Shown in pieces: positions 17,222 through 26,332 of a stretch of 40,313 bases of DNA. Source of the DNA: a bacterium (GTDB taxonomy: Bacteria; Bacteroidota; Bacteroidia; Bacteroidales; Bacteroidaceae); contig SFXD01000006.1 in NCBI GenBank assembly GCA_004559785.1, positions 1-40,313 of the forward strand, given 5' to 3'. Below the pieces are notes generated by a model that searched no databases, was not told where the DNA came from, and saw only the letters and a program-made list of their open reading frames with translations. Positions within the stretch are counted from its first letter, which is position 1, and every line of letters starts with the position of its first letter. Made by a program: the position numbers and the translations under genes.

Positions 17222-18478
17222 ATGGCAACAAAACAGACAGAATCGGTAAATCTGATAGAATCATTTGCGGAGTTCAAGGAGACCAAGAACATCGACCGCG
17301 CCACGCTGGTAAGCGTGCTGGAGGAATGCTTCCGTAGCGTCATCATCAAGACTTATGGCAGCGACGAGAACTACAACGTCATAGTGAATCCTGACAAGGG
17401 AGATTTCGAGATATATCGTAACCGTACCGTAGTTCCGGACGGAGAAGTGAAGGACCCCAACATGCAGATTTCTCTCTCGGAGGCACGTGCCGTGGCAGAC
17501 GACTACGAGGTAGGCGAGGAGGTGAGCCAGATAGTGAAGTTCGCAGACTTCGGCAGGCGTGCAATCCTTACCCTGAGGCAGACCTTGGCAAGCCGCATCC
17601 TCGAACTGGAGCACGACACCCTCTACAACCGCTACAAGGAGCGCGTGGGCGAAATAGTAAGCGCAGAGGTGTATCAGACATGGAAGAAGGAGACCCTGCT
17701 GCTGGACGACGAGGGCAACGAACTGCTATTGCCCAGGTCAGAGCAGATTCCAAACGACTTCTTCCGTAAGGGCGAGACGGCTCGTGCCGTTATCTCGCGC
17801 GTGGAGATGACCAACGGAACCCCCAAGATAATCCTGAGCCGTACCGACCCCGCCTTCATGCAGCGCATGCTGGAGGCCGAGGTGCCCGAGATACAGGACG
17901 GCCTAATCACTGTACACAAGGTGGCTCGTGTGCCAGGGGAGCGTGCCAAGATATCCGTGGAGAGCTACGACGACCGCATCGACCCCGTAGGAGCCTGCGT
18001 GGGAGTGAAGGGAAGCCGCGTGCATGGCATTGTGAGGGAACTGCATGGCGAGAATATCGACGTCATCAACTGGACGGGCAATTCCCAGTTGCTCATCACG
18101 CGAGCCCTAAGCCCTGCCAGGGTTAACAGCGTAGTGCTGAACGAGGAGGAGCACAAGGCTGAGGTATATCTGGATCCCGACCAGGTGTCACTGGCCATAG
18201 GAAAGGGAGGACTCAACATCAAGCTTGCCAGCATGCTGACGGGATACACCATAGACGTTTTCCGTGAATTGGACAGCTCGGACGACGATGACGTGAGCCT
18301 CGACGAGTTCAAGAACGAGATAGAGCCTTGGGTAATCGAGGAACTGAAGAAGATAGGATTCGCCACCGCGCGTGACGTGCTTGGCGCTCCGAGGGAAATG
18401 CTCATACAGCGTGCGGACCTGGAAGAGGAAACCGTAGACGAGGTGCTACGCATATTGGCCGAGGAGTTTGAACAGTGA
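17222..18478 (+). CDS. nusA: Transcription termination/antitermination factor NusA
   Basis: NusA binds RNA polymerase and nascent RNA and modulates pausing, termination and antitermination. The 418-residue protein has the N-terminal polymerase-binding domain (about 1-125), an S1 domain (about 130-200) and two KH domains. The KH region includes VGACVGVKGSRVHGIVREL and the second GXXG as IGKGGLNIKLASMLTGY. A short C-terminal extension with a helix-hairpin-helix-like stretch (ELKKIGFATARDVLGA) follows, instead of the paired acidic repeats of E. coli. It sits between rimP and infB. Confidence 0.95.
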   Translation: MATKQTESVNLIESFAEFKETKNIDRATLVSVLEECFRSVIIKTYGSDENYNVIVNPDKGDFEIYRNRTVVPDGEVKDPNMQISLSEARAVADDYEVGEEVSQIVKFADFGRRAILTLRQTLASRILELEHDTLYNRYKERVGEIVSAEVYQTWKKETLLLDDEGNELLLPRSEQIPNDFFRKGETARAVISRVEMTNGTPKIILSRTDPAFMQRMLEAEVPEIQDGLITVHKVARVPGERAKISVESYDDRIDPVGACVGVKGSRVHGIVRELHGENIDVINWTGNSQLLITRALSPARVNSVVLNEEEHKAEVYLDPDQVSLAIGKGGLNIKLASMLTGYTIDVFRELDSSDDDDVSLDEFKNEIEPWVIEELKKIGFATARDVLGAPREMLIQRADLEEETVDEVLRILAEEFEQ

Positions 18479-18547
18479 TGGCGGCGTCTTCGTTTGGCGC
18501 ACCTGTAGGGGGGACATTTTAACGAACCATAAAAGCACAAGACATAA

Positions 18548-21406
18548 ATGAGTGTAAGATTAAACAAAGTCACGAAAGAATTGAACATAGGGCTGAAGAC
18601 AGCCGTGGAGTTCCTGCAAAAGAAAGGTCACGACCAAGTGGAGGAGAACCCTAATTACAAGATCTCTGACGAGGAATTCGAGATGTTGCAAAAGGAGTTC
18701 AGCTCGGACAAGGGATTGCGGTCGGAGGTGACCCAGATGATGCAGCAACGCCACGACCAGGCAATGGAACGAAAGGAAGCATCACGTTCCAAGAACGATG
18801 TTGCCAAGAGCGTCAAGCCCCAGATAAAGGGACCAAAGATACTGGGGCACATCAACCTGGACAAATCGGGCAATCCTATCAAGCCTGCGCCAGAACCGGC
18901 TCCCGCCCAGGCAGCAAGTCCCGAGACACAGGACAAGCCTGTCGTGGCACCCGCTCCCACGCCGAAGAAGGTGGAAGCGGGAGAAAAGCCTGTGGCTGTG
19001 GAGCCCCAAACCATGGAAGCCAAGAAGGAGACTCCAAAGGCAGAGCAGCCCGCAGGCCAACCTGTCGCACCCGTTGCCGAGAAGGCAGAGAAACCCAAGC
19101 CAGCCATTGGCGTTGAGGAGAACGGCGTGTTCCGCCTGAACCCGGCGCCACAGGCAGGACCCGGACTTACCGTGAAGGGAAAGATAGACCTGGACAGCAT
19201 CAACCAGAGTACGCGCCCCAAGAAGAAAAGCCGCGAGGAGAAGCGACGCGAGCGAGACGAGAAGCGTGCAGCCAACGCCCAGGCATCGGCCGGGCAGGGA
19301 GGCGACCGCAAGAAACGCCTGCGCGTGGGCAAGGAACGCGTGGACGTTAATGCCGTAGCCAACGAGCAAGGCTCGTCCAAGAAGCGCGGAGGCAACCAAG
19401 GCTCCGGCAACCAGGGACAGGGCAATGCCAGCCAAAACGGAGGCAAGGGCAAGAAGCAGAGGAACCATCCCAAGCAGAGCCCCGTGCAGGCAGAGGTCAG
19501 CGACGAGGACGTAGCAAAGCAGGTGCGTGAGACACTGGCCCGCCTTACCAACAAGAACAACAAGATGGGCAAGGGCGCCAAGTACCGCCGCGAGAAGCGC
19601 GATGCCATACGCCAGGGCATGGAAGAGCAGTTGGAGAACGAGGCAGCCGAGAGCAAGGTGCTGAAACTGACCGAATTCGTTACTGCCAACGAACTGGCTA
19701 CCATGATGAACATACCCGTCACGCAGGTAATAGCCACCTGCATGAGCATCGGCATCATGGTAAGCATCAACCAGCGCATGGATGCCGAGACAATCAACCT
19801 CGTGGCAGACGAGTTCGGTTTCACCACCGAGTACATCAGCGCAGAGGTCAGCGAGGCCGTCAACGAGGAGGAGGACGACGAGGAAGACCTCGTGCCAAGA
19901 GCCCCCATCGTGACCGTGATGGGACATGTCGACCACGGAAAGACCTCCTTGCTCGACTACATCCGACAGACGAATGTCATCGCCGGAGAGGCTGGAGGCA
20001 TCACGCAGCACATAGGTGCCTACAACGTGACCCTTGAGGACGGAAGGCACGTAACCTTCCTTGACACCCCCGGACACGAGGCGTTTACTGCCATGCGAGC
20101 ACGCGGCGCGCAGGTGACGGACATAGCCATCATCATAGTGGCTGCCGACGACGACATAATGCCACAGACAAAGGAGGCAATAGCACATGCTACGGCTGCC
20201 AACGTGCCCATCGTCTTTGCCATCAACAAGATAGACAAGCCTGCCGCCAACCCGGACAAGATCAAGGAGGGCTTGGCCGCCATGAACTTCCTCGTAGAGG
20301 ATTGGGGTGGCAAGTACCAGAGCCAGGACATCAGTGCCAAGAAGGGAATCGGAGTGAGCGAACTCCTGGAGAAGGTGCTGCTGGAGGCAGAGATGCTCGA
20401 CCTGAAGGCAAACCCCAACCGCAAGGCTACGGGTTCCATCATAGAGTCTTCCCTCGACAAGGGGCGCGGCTATGTGGCTACGGTGCTCGTAAGCAACGGA
20501 ACCCTGCACGTGGGAGACATCGTGCTGGCTGGTACGAACTACGGACGTGTCAAGGCGATGCTGAACGAACGCGGACAGCGCATACAGGAGATTGGCCCCG
20601 CACAGGCAGCCACAATCCTCGGGCTGAACGGAGCTCCGCAGGCGGGTGATACCTTCCATGTGATGGACACCGACCAGGAGGCACGCGAGATAGCCAGCAA
20701 GCGCGAGCAGCTGGCACGCGAGCAGGGATTGCGCACCATGAAGCGATTCGACCTCAACGAGCTGGGCCGCCGCATCGCATTGGGCGACTTCAAGGAACTC
20801 AACCTGATCGTGAAGGGAGACGTGGACGGCTCCATCGAGGCCCTGAGCGACTCGCTCATCAAGCTCTCTACCGAGAAGATACAGGTCAACGTCATCTACA
20901 AGGCCGTGGGACAGATTAGCGAGAGCGACGTCAACATGGCCGCTGCGGCAGAGAACTGCTTCATAGTCGGATTCCAGGTACGTCCCAGTGCGGCAGCGCG
21001 CAAGCTTGCCGAGCAGATGGGCGTGGACATACGCCTCTACAGCGTCATCTACGATGCCATCGAGGAGGTGAAGGATGCCATGGAGGGAATGCTGAGCCCC
21101 GAAATCAAGGAGGAGGTCACTGCACAGGTGGAGGTGCGCCAGGTGTACCATATCAGCAAGGTAGGTACCGTTGCCGGAGCATACGTCATCGAGGGAAAGG
21201 TCAACCGTACGAACAAGGCACGCGTCATCAGGGATGGCATCGTGGTGTTCACGGGTGCCATCAACGCCCTGAAGCGGTTCAAGGACGATGTCAAGGAGGT
21301 GACCACTAACTTCGAGTGCGGATTGTCGCTTGTCAACTACAACGACCTCCGCGAGGGAGACATCATCGAGACCTTCCAGGAGATAGAGATAAAGGCAAAG
21401 CTGTAG
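18548..21406 (+). CDS. infB: Translation initiation factor IF-2
   Basis: IF-2 is the GTPase that brings initiator tRNA to the 30S subunit and promotes subunit joining. This 952-residue form has an N-terminal IF2_N helix bundle (about 1-55). A long low-complexity linker (about 70-340) is first rich in Pro, Ala, Lys and Glu, then in Gly, Asn and Gln. A second IF2_N domain (about 370-425) precedes the GTPase domain, with GHVDHGKT at about 459-466, DTPGHEAF and NKID at about 559. Domains II-IV follow, including the fMet-tRNA-binding C2. The linker makes it longer than many orthologues, which is typical of Bacteroidales. Confidence 0.96.
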   Translation: MSVRLNKVTKELNIGLKTAVEFLQKKGHDQVEENPNYKISDEEFEMLQKEFSSDKGLRSEVTQMMQQRHDQAMERKEASRSKNDVAKSVKPQIKGPKILGHINLDKSGNPIKPAPEPAPAQAASPETQDKPVVAPAPTPKKVEAGEKPVAVEPQTMEAKKETPKAEQPAGQPVAPVAEKAEKPKPAIGVEENGVFRLNPAPQAGPGLTVKGKIDLDSINQSTRPKKKSREEKRRERDEKRAANAQASAGQGGDRKKRLRVGKERVDVNAVANEQGSSKKRGGNQGSGNQGQGNASQNGGKGKKQRNHPKQSPVQAEVSDEDVAKQVRETLARLTNKNNKMGKGAKYRREKRDAIRQGMEEQLENEAAESKVLKLTEFVTANELATMMNIPVTQVIATCMSIGIMVSINQRMDAETINLVADEFGFTTEYISAEVSEAVNEEEDDEEDLVPRAPIVTVMGHVDHGKTSLLDYIRQTNVIAGEAGGITQHIGAYNVTLEDGRHVTFLDTPGHEAFTAMRARGAQVTDIAIIIVAADDDIMPQTKEAIAHATAANVPIVFAINKIDKPAANPDKIKEGLAAMNFLVEDWGGKYQSQDISAKKGIGVSELLEKVLLEAEMLDLKANPNRKATGSIIESSLDKGRGYVATVLVSNGTLHVGDIVLAGTNYGRVKAMLNERGQRIQEIGPAQAATILGLNGAPQAGDTFHVMDTDQEAREIASKREQLAREQGLRTMKRFDLNELGRRIALGDFKELNLIVKGDVDGSIEALSDSLIKLSTEKIQVNVIYKAVGQISESDVNMAAAAENCFIVGFQVRPSAAARKLAEQMGVDIRLYSVIYDAIEEVKDAMEGMLSPEIKEEVTAQVEVRQVYHISKVGTVAGAYVIEGKVNRTNKARVIRDGIVVFTGAINALKRFKDDVKEVTTNFECGLSLVNYNDLREGDIIETFQEIEIKAKL

Positions 21407-21488
21407 GCTTGGAGGAGGACTTTCCTGCCAAGGGATTGGCTTCCTTCAACGGATATATAAATTAAGGCATTATATATATAAGAAAAAT

Positions 21489-21977
21489 ATGTGTGGCTTA
21501 GACATAGCTATATTGCTGCTGCTCGGCGTGGGTGCCGTAAGGGGATGGTGCCGGGGATTAGTGTCCTCGCTCTTCACCCTGTGCGGCTTCTTCCTGGGCC
21601 TGGTGGCGGCATACATGCTTAATTCCCGTCTTGGCATCACCATCGCCCCGAGTTTGGGCACGTCGCTCACCGTGGCACGCATCGTCAGCTTCTTCGTCAT
21701 CTGGGTGGCTGTCCCCATAGCCTTGGGCATGGTGGGCAAGATGCTCACGGGCCTTCTGGAGGTCATGCAGCTGGGCTTGCTCAACCGCATGGGAGGCGCA
21801 CTCGTGGGTGCTGTCAAGTACTTTGCCGGAATCACGTGTGTGGTGGCGTTCTGCTCCTATGCCAACCTGTGCCGTGAGCCAATGAGCCAATCCGTGGCGT
21901 GTGCCTTCATGGAGGGCTTCTCCAGGTCGTTCATCGACACTATGCCAAGGGAGATAGGATATGGAAATGAAGAATAG
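21489..21977 (+). CDS. cvpA: CvpA family membrane protein
   Basis: This is a 162-residue inner-membrane protein with four predicted hydrophobic helices (about 4-22, 28-48, 62-85 and 100-125). CvpA proteins are linked to colicin V production and to envelope stress in other bacteria, but the molecular function is unclear. The N-terminal DIAILLLLGVGAVRGWCRGLV segment fits the family. It lies 82 bases after infB, with no clear separate promoter, and its last 17 bases overlap sufB, so it may link the infB transcript to the suf genes. Confidence 0.8.
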   Translation: MCGLDIAILLLLGVGAVRGWCRGLVSSLFTLCGFFLGLVAAYMLNSRLGITIAPSLGTSLTVARIVSFFVIWVAVPIALGMVGKMLTGLLEVMQLGLLNRMGGALVGAVKYFAGITCVVAFCSYANLCREPMSQSVACAFMEGFSRSFIDTMPREIGYGNEE

Positions 21978-23409
21978 TTTCATACGCGAGGTAGCCGACA
22001 GGAAGTACGAGTACGGATTCGAGACCGACGTGCATACCGAGGTGCTGGACAAGGGATTGTCCGAGGACGTGGTGCGTCTCATCTCCGAGAAGAAGGGTGA
22101 GCCCGGATGGCTACTGGAGTTTCGCCTTAAGGCATACCGTTATTGGCTTACCCAGAAGGCTCCGACATGGGGGCATCTTGACATTCCAGAGATTGACTAC
22201 CAGGATATATCATATTATGCCGACCCTACAGCCAAGGGTAAGTCCGGGCAGGGAGACAAGGAGATTGACCCCGAGCTGCTGAAGACGTTCGACAAGCTTG
22301 GCATACCCCTTGAGGAGAGGATGGCATTGGCAGGAACGGCCGTGGATGCCGTGATGGATTCCGTAAGCGTGAAGACGACTTTCCGCGAGAAGCTGCAGGA
22401 GAAGGGCATCATCTTCTGCTCCATCAGCGAGGCCGTCAAGGCGCACCCCGACCTGGTACGCGAGTATCTCGGTACGGTGGTTCCGTACAAGGACAATTTC
22501 TATGCGGCCCTAAACTCTGCCGTTTTCAGCGACGGATCGTTCGTGTACATTCCCAAGGGGGTGCGCTGTCCGATGGAGCTAAGTACCTATTTCCGCATCA
22601 ATGCACGTGGGACGGGACAGTTTGAGCGAACGCTCATCGTGTGCGACGACGATGCCTACGTAAGTTATCTGGAGGGTTGCACTGCCCCCATGCGCGACGA
22701 CAACCAGCTGCATGCCGCCATCGTGGAGATAGTGGTCAAGGAGAATGCCGAGGTCAAGTACAGCACGGTGCAGAACTGGTATCCCGGCGATGCTCAGGGC
22801 AGGGGAGGGGTGCTCAACCTCGTCACCAAGCGCGGACACCTGCGCGGCAGGGGGAGCCGCCTGTCGTGGACGCAGGTGGAGACAGGCAGTGCCATTACGT
22901 GGAAGTATCCCAGCTGCATCCTCAGTGGCGAGGGCTCGCAGGCAGAGTTCTATAGCGTGGCGGTCACCAACAACTTCCAGCAGGCGGACACGGGTACAAA
23001 GATGATACACATAGGCAAGAACACCAAGAGTACCATCATCAGCAAGGGCATCAGCGCAGGACGCAGCCAGAATGCCTACCGAGGCCTGGTCAAGGTGGCA
23101 AGCACGGCCGACGGCGCACGCAACTACAGCAGTTGCGATTCCCTCCTGCTGGGCAGTCATTGCGGGGCACATACGTTCCCATACATGGACGTTCGCAACG
23201 ACACGGCCATCGTAGAGCACGAGGCCACCACGAGCAAGATTAGCGAAGACCAACTCCTCTACTGCAACCAGCGCGGCATAGATACCGAAGAGGCAGTCAG
23301 CCTCATTGTGAACGGGTATGCCAAGGAGGTAATCAACAAGTTGCCGATGGAGTTTGCCGTCGAGGCACAGAAGTTGCTGGGTGTTACCCTGGAGGGTGCC
23401 GTGGGATAA
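21961..23409 (+). CDS. sufB: Fe-S cluster assembly protein SufB
   Basis: SufB is the scaffold on which SufBC2D builds iron-sulfur clusters. The 482-residue protein aligns across the family: EPGWLLEFRLKAYRYW, FVYIPKGVRCPMELSTYFRIN, the beta-helix core with GRGGVLNLVTKRG, SGGRSQNAYRGLVK-type residues (here SAGRSQNAYRGLVK) and the C-terminal EHEATTSKISEDQLLYCNQRGI. A second ATG two codons downstream (21967) is an equally possible start. It begins inside the end of cvpA and is followed by sufC after about 106 bases. Confidence 0.95.
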   Translation: MEMKNSFIREVADRKYEYGFETDVHTEVLDKGLSEDVVRLISEKKGEPGWLLEFRLKAYRYWLTQKAPTWGHLDIPEIDYQDISYYADPTAKGKSGQGDKEIDPELLKTFDKLGIPLEERMALAGTAVDAVMDSVSVKTTFREKLQEKGIIFCSISEAVKAHPDLVREYLGTVVPYKDNFYAALNSAVFSDGSFVYIPKGVRCPMELSTYFRINARGTGQFERTLIVCDDDAYVSYLEGCTAPMRDDNQLHAAIVEIVVKENAEVKYSTVQNWYPGDAQGRGGVLNLVTKRGHLRGRGSRLSWTQVETGSAITWKYPSCILSGEGSQAEFYSVAVTNNFQQADTGTKMIHIGKNTKSTIISKGISAGRSQNAYRGLVKVASTADGARNYSSCDSLLLGSHCGAHTFPYMDVRNDTAIVEHEATTSKISEDQLLYCNQRGIDTEEAVSLIVNGYAKEVINKLPMEFAVEAQKLLGVTLEGAVG

Positions 23410-23515
23410 CTCGTCTTCTGTCCGTGTGTCGACGCGATGTTGCCGTCGGCATGGCTTTGGATAGGCGGGAGAATATGTTTTTTATTTGAAGACAAGGTGG
23501 AAAGGAATAAGAAAG

Positions 23516-24268
23516 ATGTTGGAAATTAAGAATTTGCATGCCTCAATCAATGGCAAGGAAATATTGAAGGGTGTCAATCTCGTAGTGCGTGACGGCGAGG
23601 TACATGCGCTGATGGGGTTGAATGGCGCAGGAAAGAGTACGCTCAGCAACGTGATAGTGGGACACCCTGCATACGAGGTCACGGATGGTGAGGTGCTTTT
23701 CAATGGAAAGAATCTTCTCGGCATGAAGCCCGAGGAACGTGCGTGCGAGGGCGTATTCCTTTCGTTCCAGCAACCTGTGGAGATACCTGGCGTTTCCATG
23801 GTCAACTTCATGCGTGCCGCCGTCAATGCCAAGCGCAAATACTGTGGCGAGGAGCCAATGTCTGCGGGGGATTTCCTCAAGTTGATGAGGGAGAAGCGCA
23901 AGATTGTCGAACTGGACAGCCGGCTGACCAGCCGTAGCGTCAACGAGGGCTTCTCGGGCGGAGAGAAGAAGCGTAACGAGATATTCCAGATGGCGATGCT
24001 CGAACCCAAGCTGAGCATCCTCGACGAGACGGATTCGGGCCTGGATGTCGATGCCCTGCGCATCGTGGCAGAGGGCTTCAACAGGTTGCGCAAGCCCGAG
24101 ACGAGTGCCTTGGTCATTACCCACTACCAGCGCCTGCTCGACTATCTCAAGCCCGACATCGTACATGTACTGATAGACGGACGCATTGTGAAGACCGCAG
24201 GCCCCGAACTGGCTCTGGAGATAGAGGAGAGGGGCTTCGACTGGATAAAGGAAGAGGCAGGTATTTAG
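23516..24268 (+). CDS. sufC: Fe-S cluster assembly ATPase SufC
   Basis: SufC is the ABC-type ATPase of the SufBC2D scaffold. The 250-residue protein has Walker A GLNGAGKS at 34-41, the Q-loop (LSFQQPVEIPG), a signature FSGGEKKRNE and Walker B with LSILDETDSGLD, then the switch His in VITHYQR. The start at 23516 gives the standard MLEIKNL N-terminus; an upstream in-frame ATG at 23486 would add ten residues not typical of the family. It is followed by sufD after 36 bases. Confidence 0.95.
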   Translation: MLEIKNLHASINGKEILKGVNLVVRDGEVHALMGLNGAGKSTLSNVIVGHPAYEVTDGEVLFNGKNLLGMKPEERACEGVFLSFQQPVEIPGVSMVNFMRAAVNAKRKYCGEEPMSAGDFLKLMREKRKIVELDSRLTSRSVNEGFSGGEKKRNEIFQMAMLEPKLSILDETDSGLDVDALRIVAEGFNRLRKPETSALVITHYQRLLDYLKPDIVHVLIDGRIVKTAGPELALEIEERGFDWIKEEAGI

Positions 24269-24304
24269 GCAACCGACAAACACACACACACAGATATCTC
24301 AGGG

Positions 24305-25534
24305 ATGGACAAGATGGATTCAAGGACTCAATACATGGATTTCTACCAGAAGGCTGGCGAGATGATTTCCGCTCGTTCGTGCTCCGTGATGAACGAGGTC
24401 AGGGAAGCTGCGTTGGCAGTGTTCTCCGAGGCGGGATTCCCATCAAGGAAGGTGGAGGAGTACAGGTACACGGACGTGTCGGCTGACTTCGCTCCCGACT
24501 ACGGCATCTCGCTCCTTCCGTTGCAGGGTGGCAATCTGCCTCAGTATTGTCACCGCATCTCAGAGTCTCCTGCCGAGGTGAGTGCCTACTATAACAGGAT
24601 AGCGGACACAAGCGACCCCGTGGCAGCCCTCAATACCATGCTGGCAGTAGACACCCTTGTGATTCATGTCCCAGCGGGCACCAGGGTGGAACACCCGATA
24701 CAGGTGAGCAACGTGCTGAAGGGCGAGCATGACACCATGGTGAATCGCCGTCTTCTAATCGTGATGGGCAATGGAGCGGAGGCAGACGTCATCGTTACGG
24801 ACAAGGCGGTGGATCAAAGACGTTTCCTCAGCAACCAGGTAGTGGAGGTCATTGCCGGCGAAGGGGCGCACCTGAGCCTGTACGAGGTGGAGGAAACCCA
24901 CCTGCTGTGTACCAGGTACAGTAGCGTCTTCATACGCCAGGAAAGGGACAGCGTGGTGCGCCACACGGGCATCACCCTGTTCAATGGGCATACCCGCAAC
25001 AGGTTGGTGGCGGTGCTTGCGGGAGAGGGTTCCGAGGCGATGCTTGGCGGATGCGTCATAGCCGACAAGTCGCAGCATGTGGACAACAACACCCTCATCG
25101 ACCACAGGGTGCCGTGTTGCCAGAGCCACGAGTTGTACAAGTACGTCCTCGACGACACTTCCGTCGGAGCATTCGCAGGCAAGGTGCTCGTGCGCGAGGG
25201 TGCCCAGAAGACGGTTAGCACCGAGACCAACGCCAACCTCTGTGCCACGGGCACGGCCAGGATGTATTCGCAACCGATGCTGGAGATTTATGCCGATGAC
25301 GTAAAGTGCAGCCATGGCAGCACGGTCGGCCAGATGGACGAGGCAGCCCTGTTCTATATGCGCCAGAGGGGCATCGACGAGGCAGAGGCTCGCCTTCTGC
25401 TCAAGTCAGCCTTCATTACGGAGGTCATAGATTCCATTCCCCTTGCTCCCCTGCGTGACCGTCTCTCCATCTTGGTAGACAGACGGCTCCGTGGCGAGTT
25501 GTCCAAGTGCGAGGGTTGCAGCTTGTGCCGTTAG
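24305..25534 (+). CDS. sufD: Fe-S cluster assembly protein SufD
   Basis: SufD is the second scaffold subunit paired with SufB. The 409-residue protein shows the SufB/D-type beta-helix core and the conserved C-terminal block (KCSHGSTVGQMDEAALFYMRQRGI, about 337-360). It also has the early motif FPSRKVEEYRYTDV, where E. coli SufD has a similar WRYT motif. It ends with a Cys-containing tail (CEGCSLCR). Several ATG codons lie near the start (24305, 24314, 24335); the first is used here. The next gene, queH, converges and ends 2 bases away, so the suf transcript stops about here and sufS has its own promoter. Confidence 0.92.
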   Translation: MDKMDSRTQYMDFYQKAGEMISARSCSVMNEVREAALAVFSEAGFPSRKVEEYRYTDVSADFAPDYGISLLPLQGGNLPQYCHRISESPAEVSAYYNRIADTSDPVAALNTMLAVDTLVIHVPAGTRVEHPIQVSNVLKGEHDTMVNRRLLIVMGNGAEADVIVTDKAVDQRRFLSNQVVEVIAGEGAHLSLYEVEETHLLCTRYSSVFIRQERDSVVRHTGITLFNGHTRNRLVAVLAGEGSEAMLGGCVIADKSQHVDNNTLIDHRVPCCQSHELYKYVLDDTSVGAFAGKVLVREGAQKTVSTETNANLCATGTARMYSQPMLEIYADDVKCSHGSTVGQMDEAALFYMRQRGIDEAEARLLLKSAFITEVIDSIPLAPLRDRLSILVDRRLRGELSKCEGCSLCR

Positions 25535-25536
25535 GC

Positions 25537-26106
25537 TCATTCCTTATTCTCGCCGTCGGTGGCTGGTGGTTTCCTGATGCTGAACTCGCAGCCGCAGTAT
25601 TGCTGGTTGTAGAATCCGTTCTCGCGCAGCAATTCGTTCCTTCTCTGCTGTAGCCCTCCCTTTCGCCAGTTGCGTGCCACGAATCGTGTCCCTTCCACCA
25701 TCGAGGCAGCCCATAGTCCTGCCTCCTCTATCTGCTCCAGCGATTTCCATCGGCTTGAGGCAAGTGTGGTGGCAAAGTCCGTTATCCCGAGTCGTGCCGC
25801 TGCCTGTGCCGAGCGCAGGAGCCTTGCCTTGAAGCATTGCAGGCATCTCCTTCCCCTCTCGGGTTCTTCCTCCAATCCGCACACCTGTTGCCTCCACGCC
25901 TCGTGGTTGTAGTCGTCGTCGATTACGTCCAATCCCAGGCGCGTAGCATATCGTGTCAGTTCCTCCTTCCGTATGCAGTATTCCTCGTAGGGGTAGATGT
26001 TCGGATTGCAGTAGTACAGCGTGGGGCGTACGTCGTTGTCCATCATCCATTCGATGATGGCAGATGCGCATGGAGCGCAGCAGCAGTGTAGTAGTATCTG
26101 TTTCAT
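25537..26106 (-). CDS. queH: Epoxyqueuosine reductase QueH
   Basis: QueH reduces epoxyqueuosine to queuosine in the wobble position of GUN-anticodon tRNAs; it is the non-orthologous replacement for QueG. The 189-residue protein has the Cys cluster HCCCAPC at residues 7-13, the PNIYP motif, the ERGRRCLQCF motif with paired Cys and the C-terminal QQYCGCEFS, which supply cluster and metal ligands. The start at 26106 is chosen because it places the Cys cluster at the N-terminus and follows a TATCTTTG promoter box at 26119-26112. It lies on the opposite strand between sufD and sufS. Queuosine is a modification of tRNA-Asn(GUU), which this window encodes twice. Confidence 0.9.
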   Translation of the reverse strand: MKQILLHCCCAPCASAIIEWMMDNDVRPTLYYCNPNIYPYEEYCIRKEELTRYATRLGLDVIDDDYNHEAWRQQVCGLEEEPERGRRCLQCFKARLLRSAQAAARLGITDFATTLASSRWKSLEQIEEAGLWAASMVEGTRFVARNWRKGGLQQRRNELLRENGFYNQQYCGCEFSIRKPPATDGENKE

Positions 26107-26111
26107 TGGTG

Positions 26112-26119
26112 CAAAGATA
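26112..26119 (-). promoter_or_regulatory. -7 box (TATCTTTG) of queH
   Basis: Exact TAnnTTTG match only a few bases before the queH start, implying a leaderless or near-leaderless transcript. It also excludes the longer open frame beginning at 26190. Confidence 0.5.
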
Positions 26120-26265
26120 CGAAGTAAAATGAACATAAGCACACAATTCCTGTCACTTTTGTCCTTGTCTGCCTGTTTTCTGCGTGGCATGGTTAGCCGT
26201 ACATGCTTTCCTTGCGGTACGCAATCTTTCTTGGCGAAAACGTTTCCCGAATCATATCTTTTTTG

Positions 26266-26273
26266 TAACTTTG
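26266..26273 (+). promoter_or_regulatory. -7 box (TAACTTTG) of sufS
   Basis: Exact consensus match, 60 bases upstream of the sufS ATG. A TTTC at 26243-26246 sits 19 bases upstream and may serve as -33. Confidence 0.6.
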
Positions 26274-26332
26274 CATCCTACAATTCCAGTGGTGGTTAAA
26301 CTCCCACCCATAGGAGAGCAAGTTGGAAAGGT

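Noticed and set aside
18782..21151. 789-codon open frame on the minus strand across infB
   Set aside because: It is an antisense shadow of infB, produced by its codon bias. No domain is recognisable, and infB motifs are clear on the other strand.
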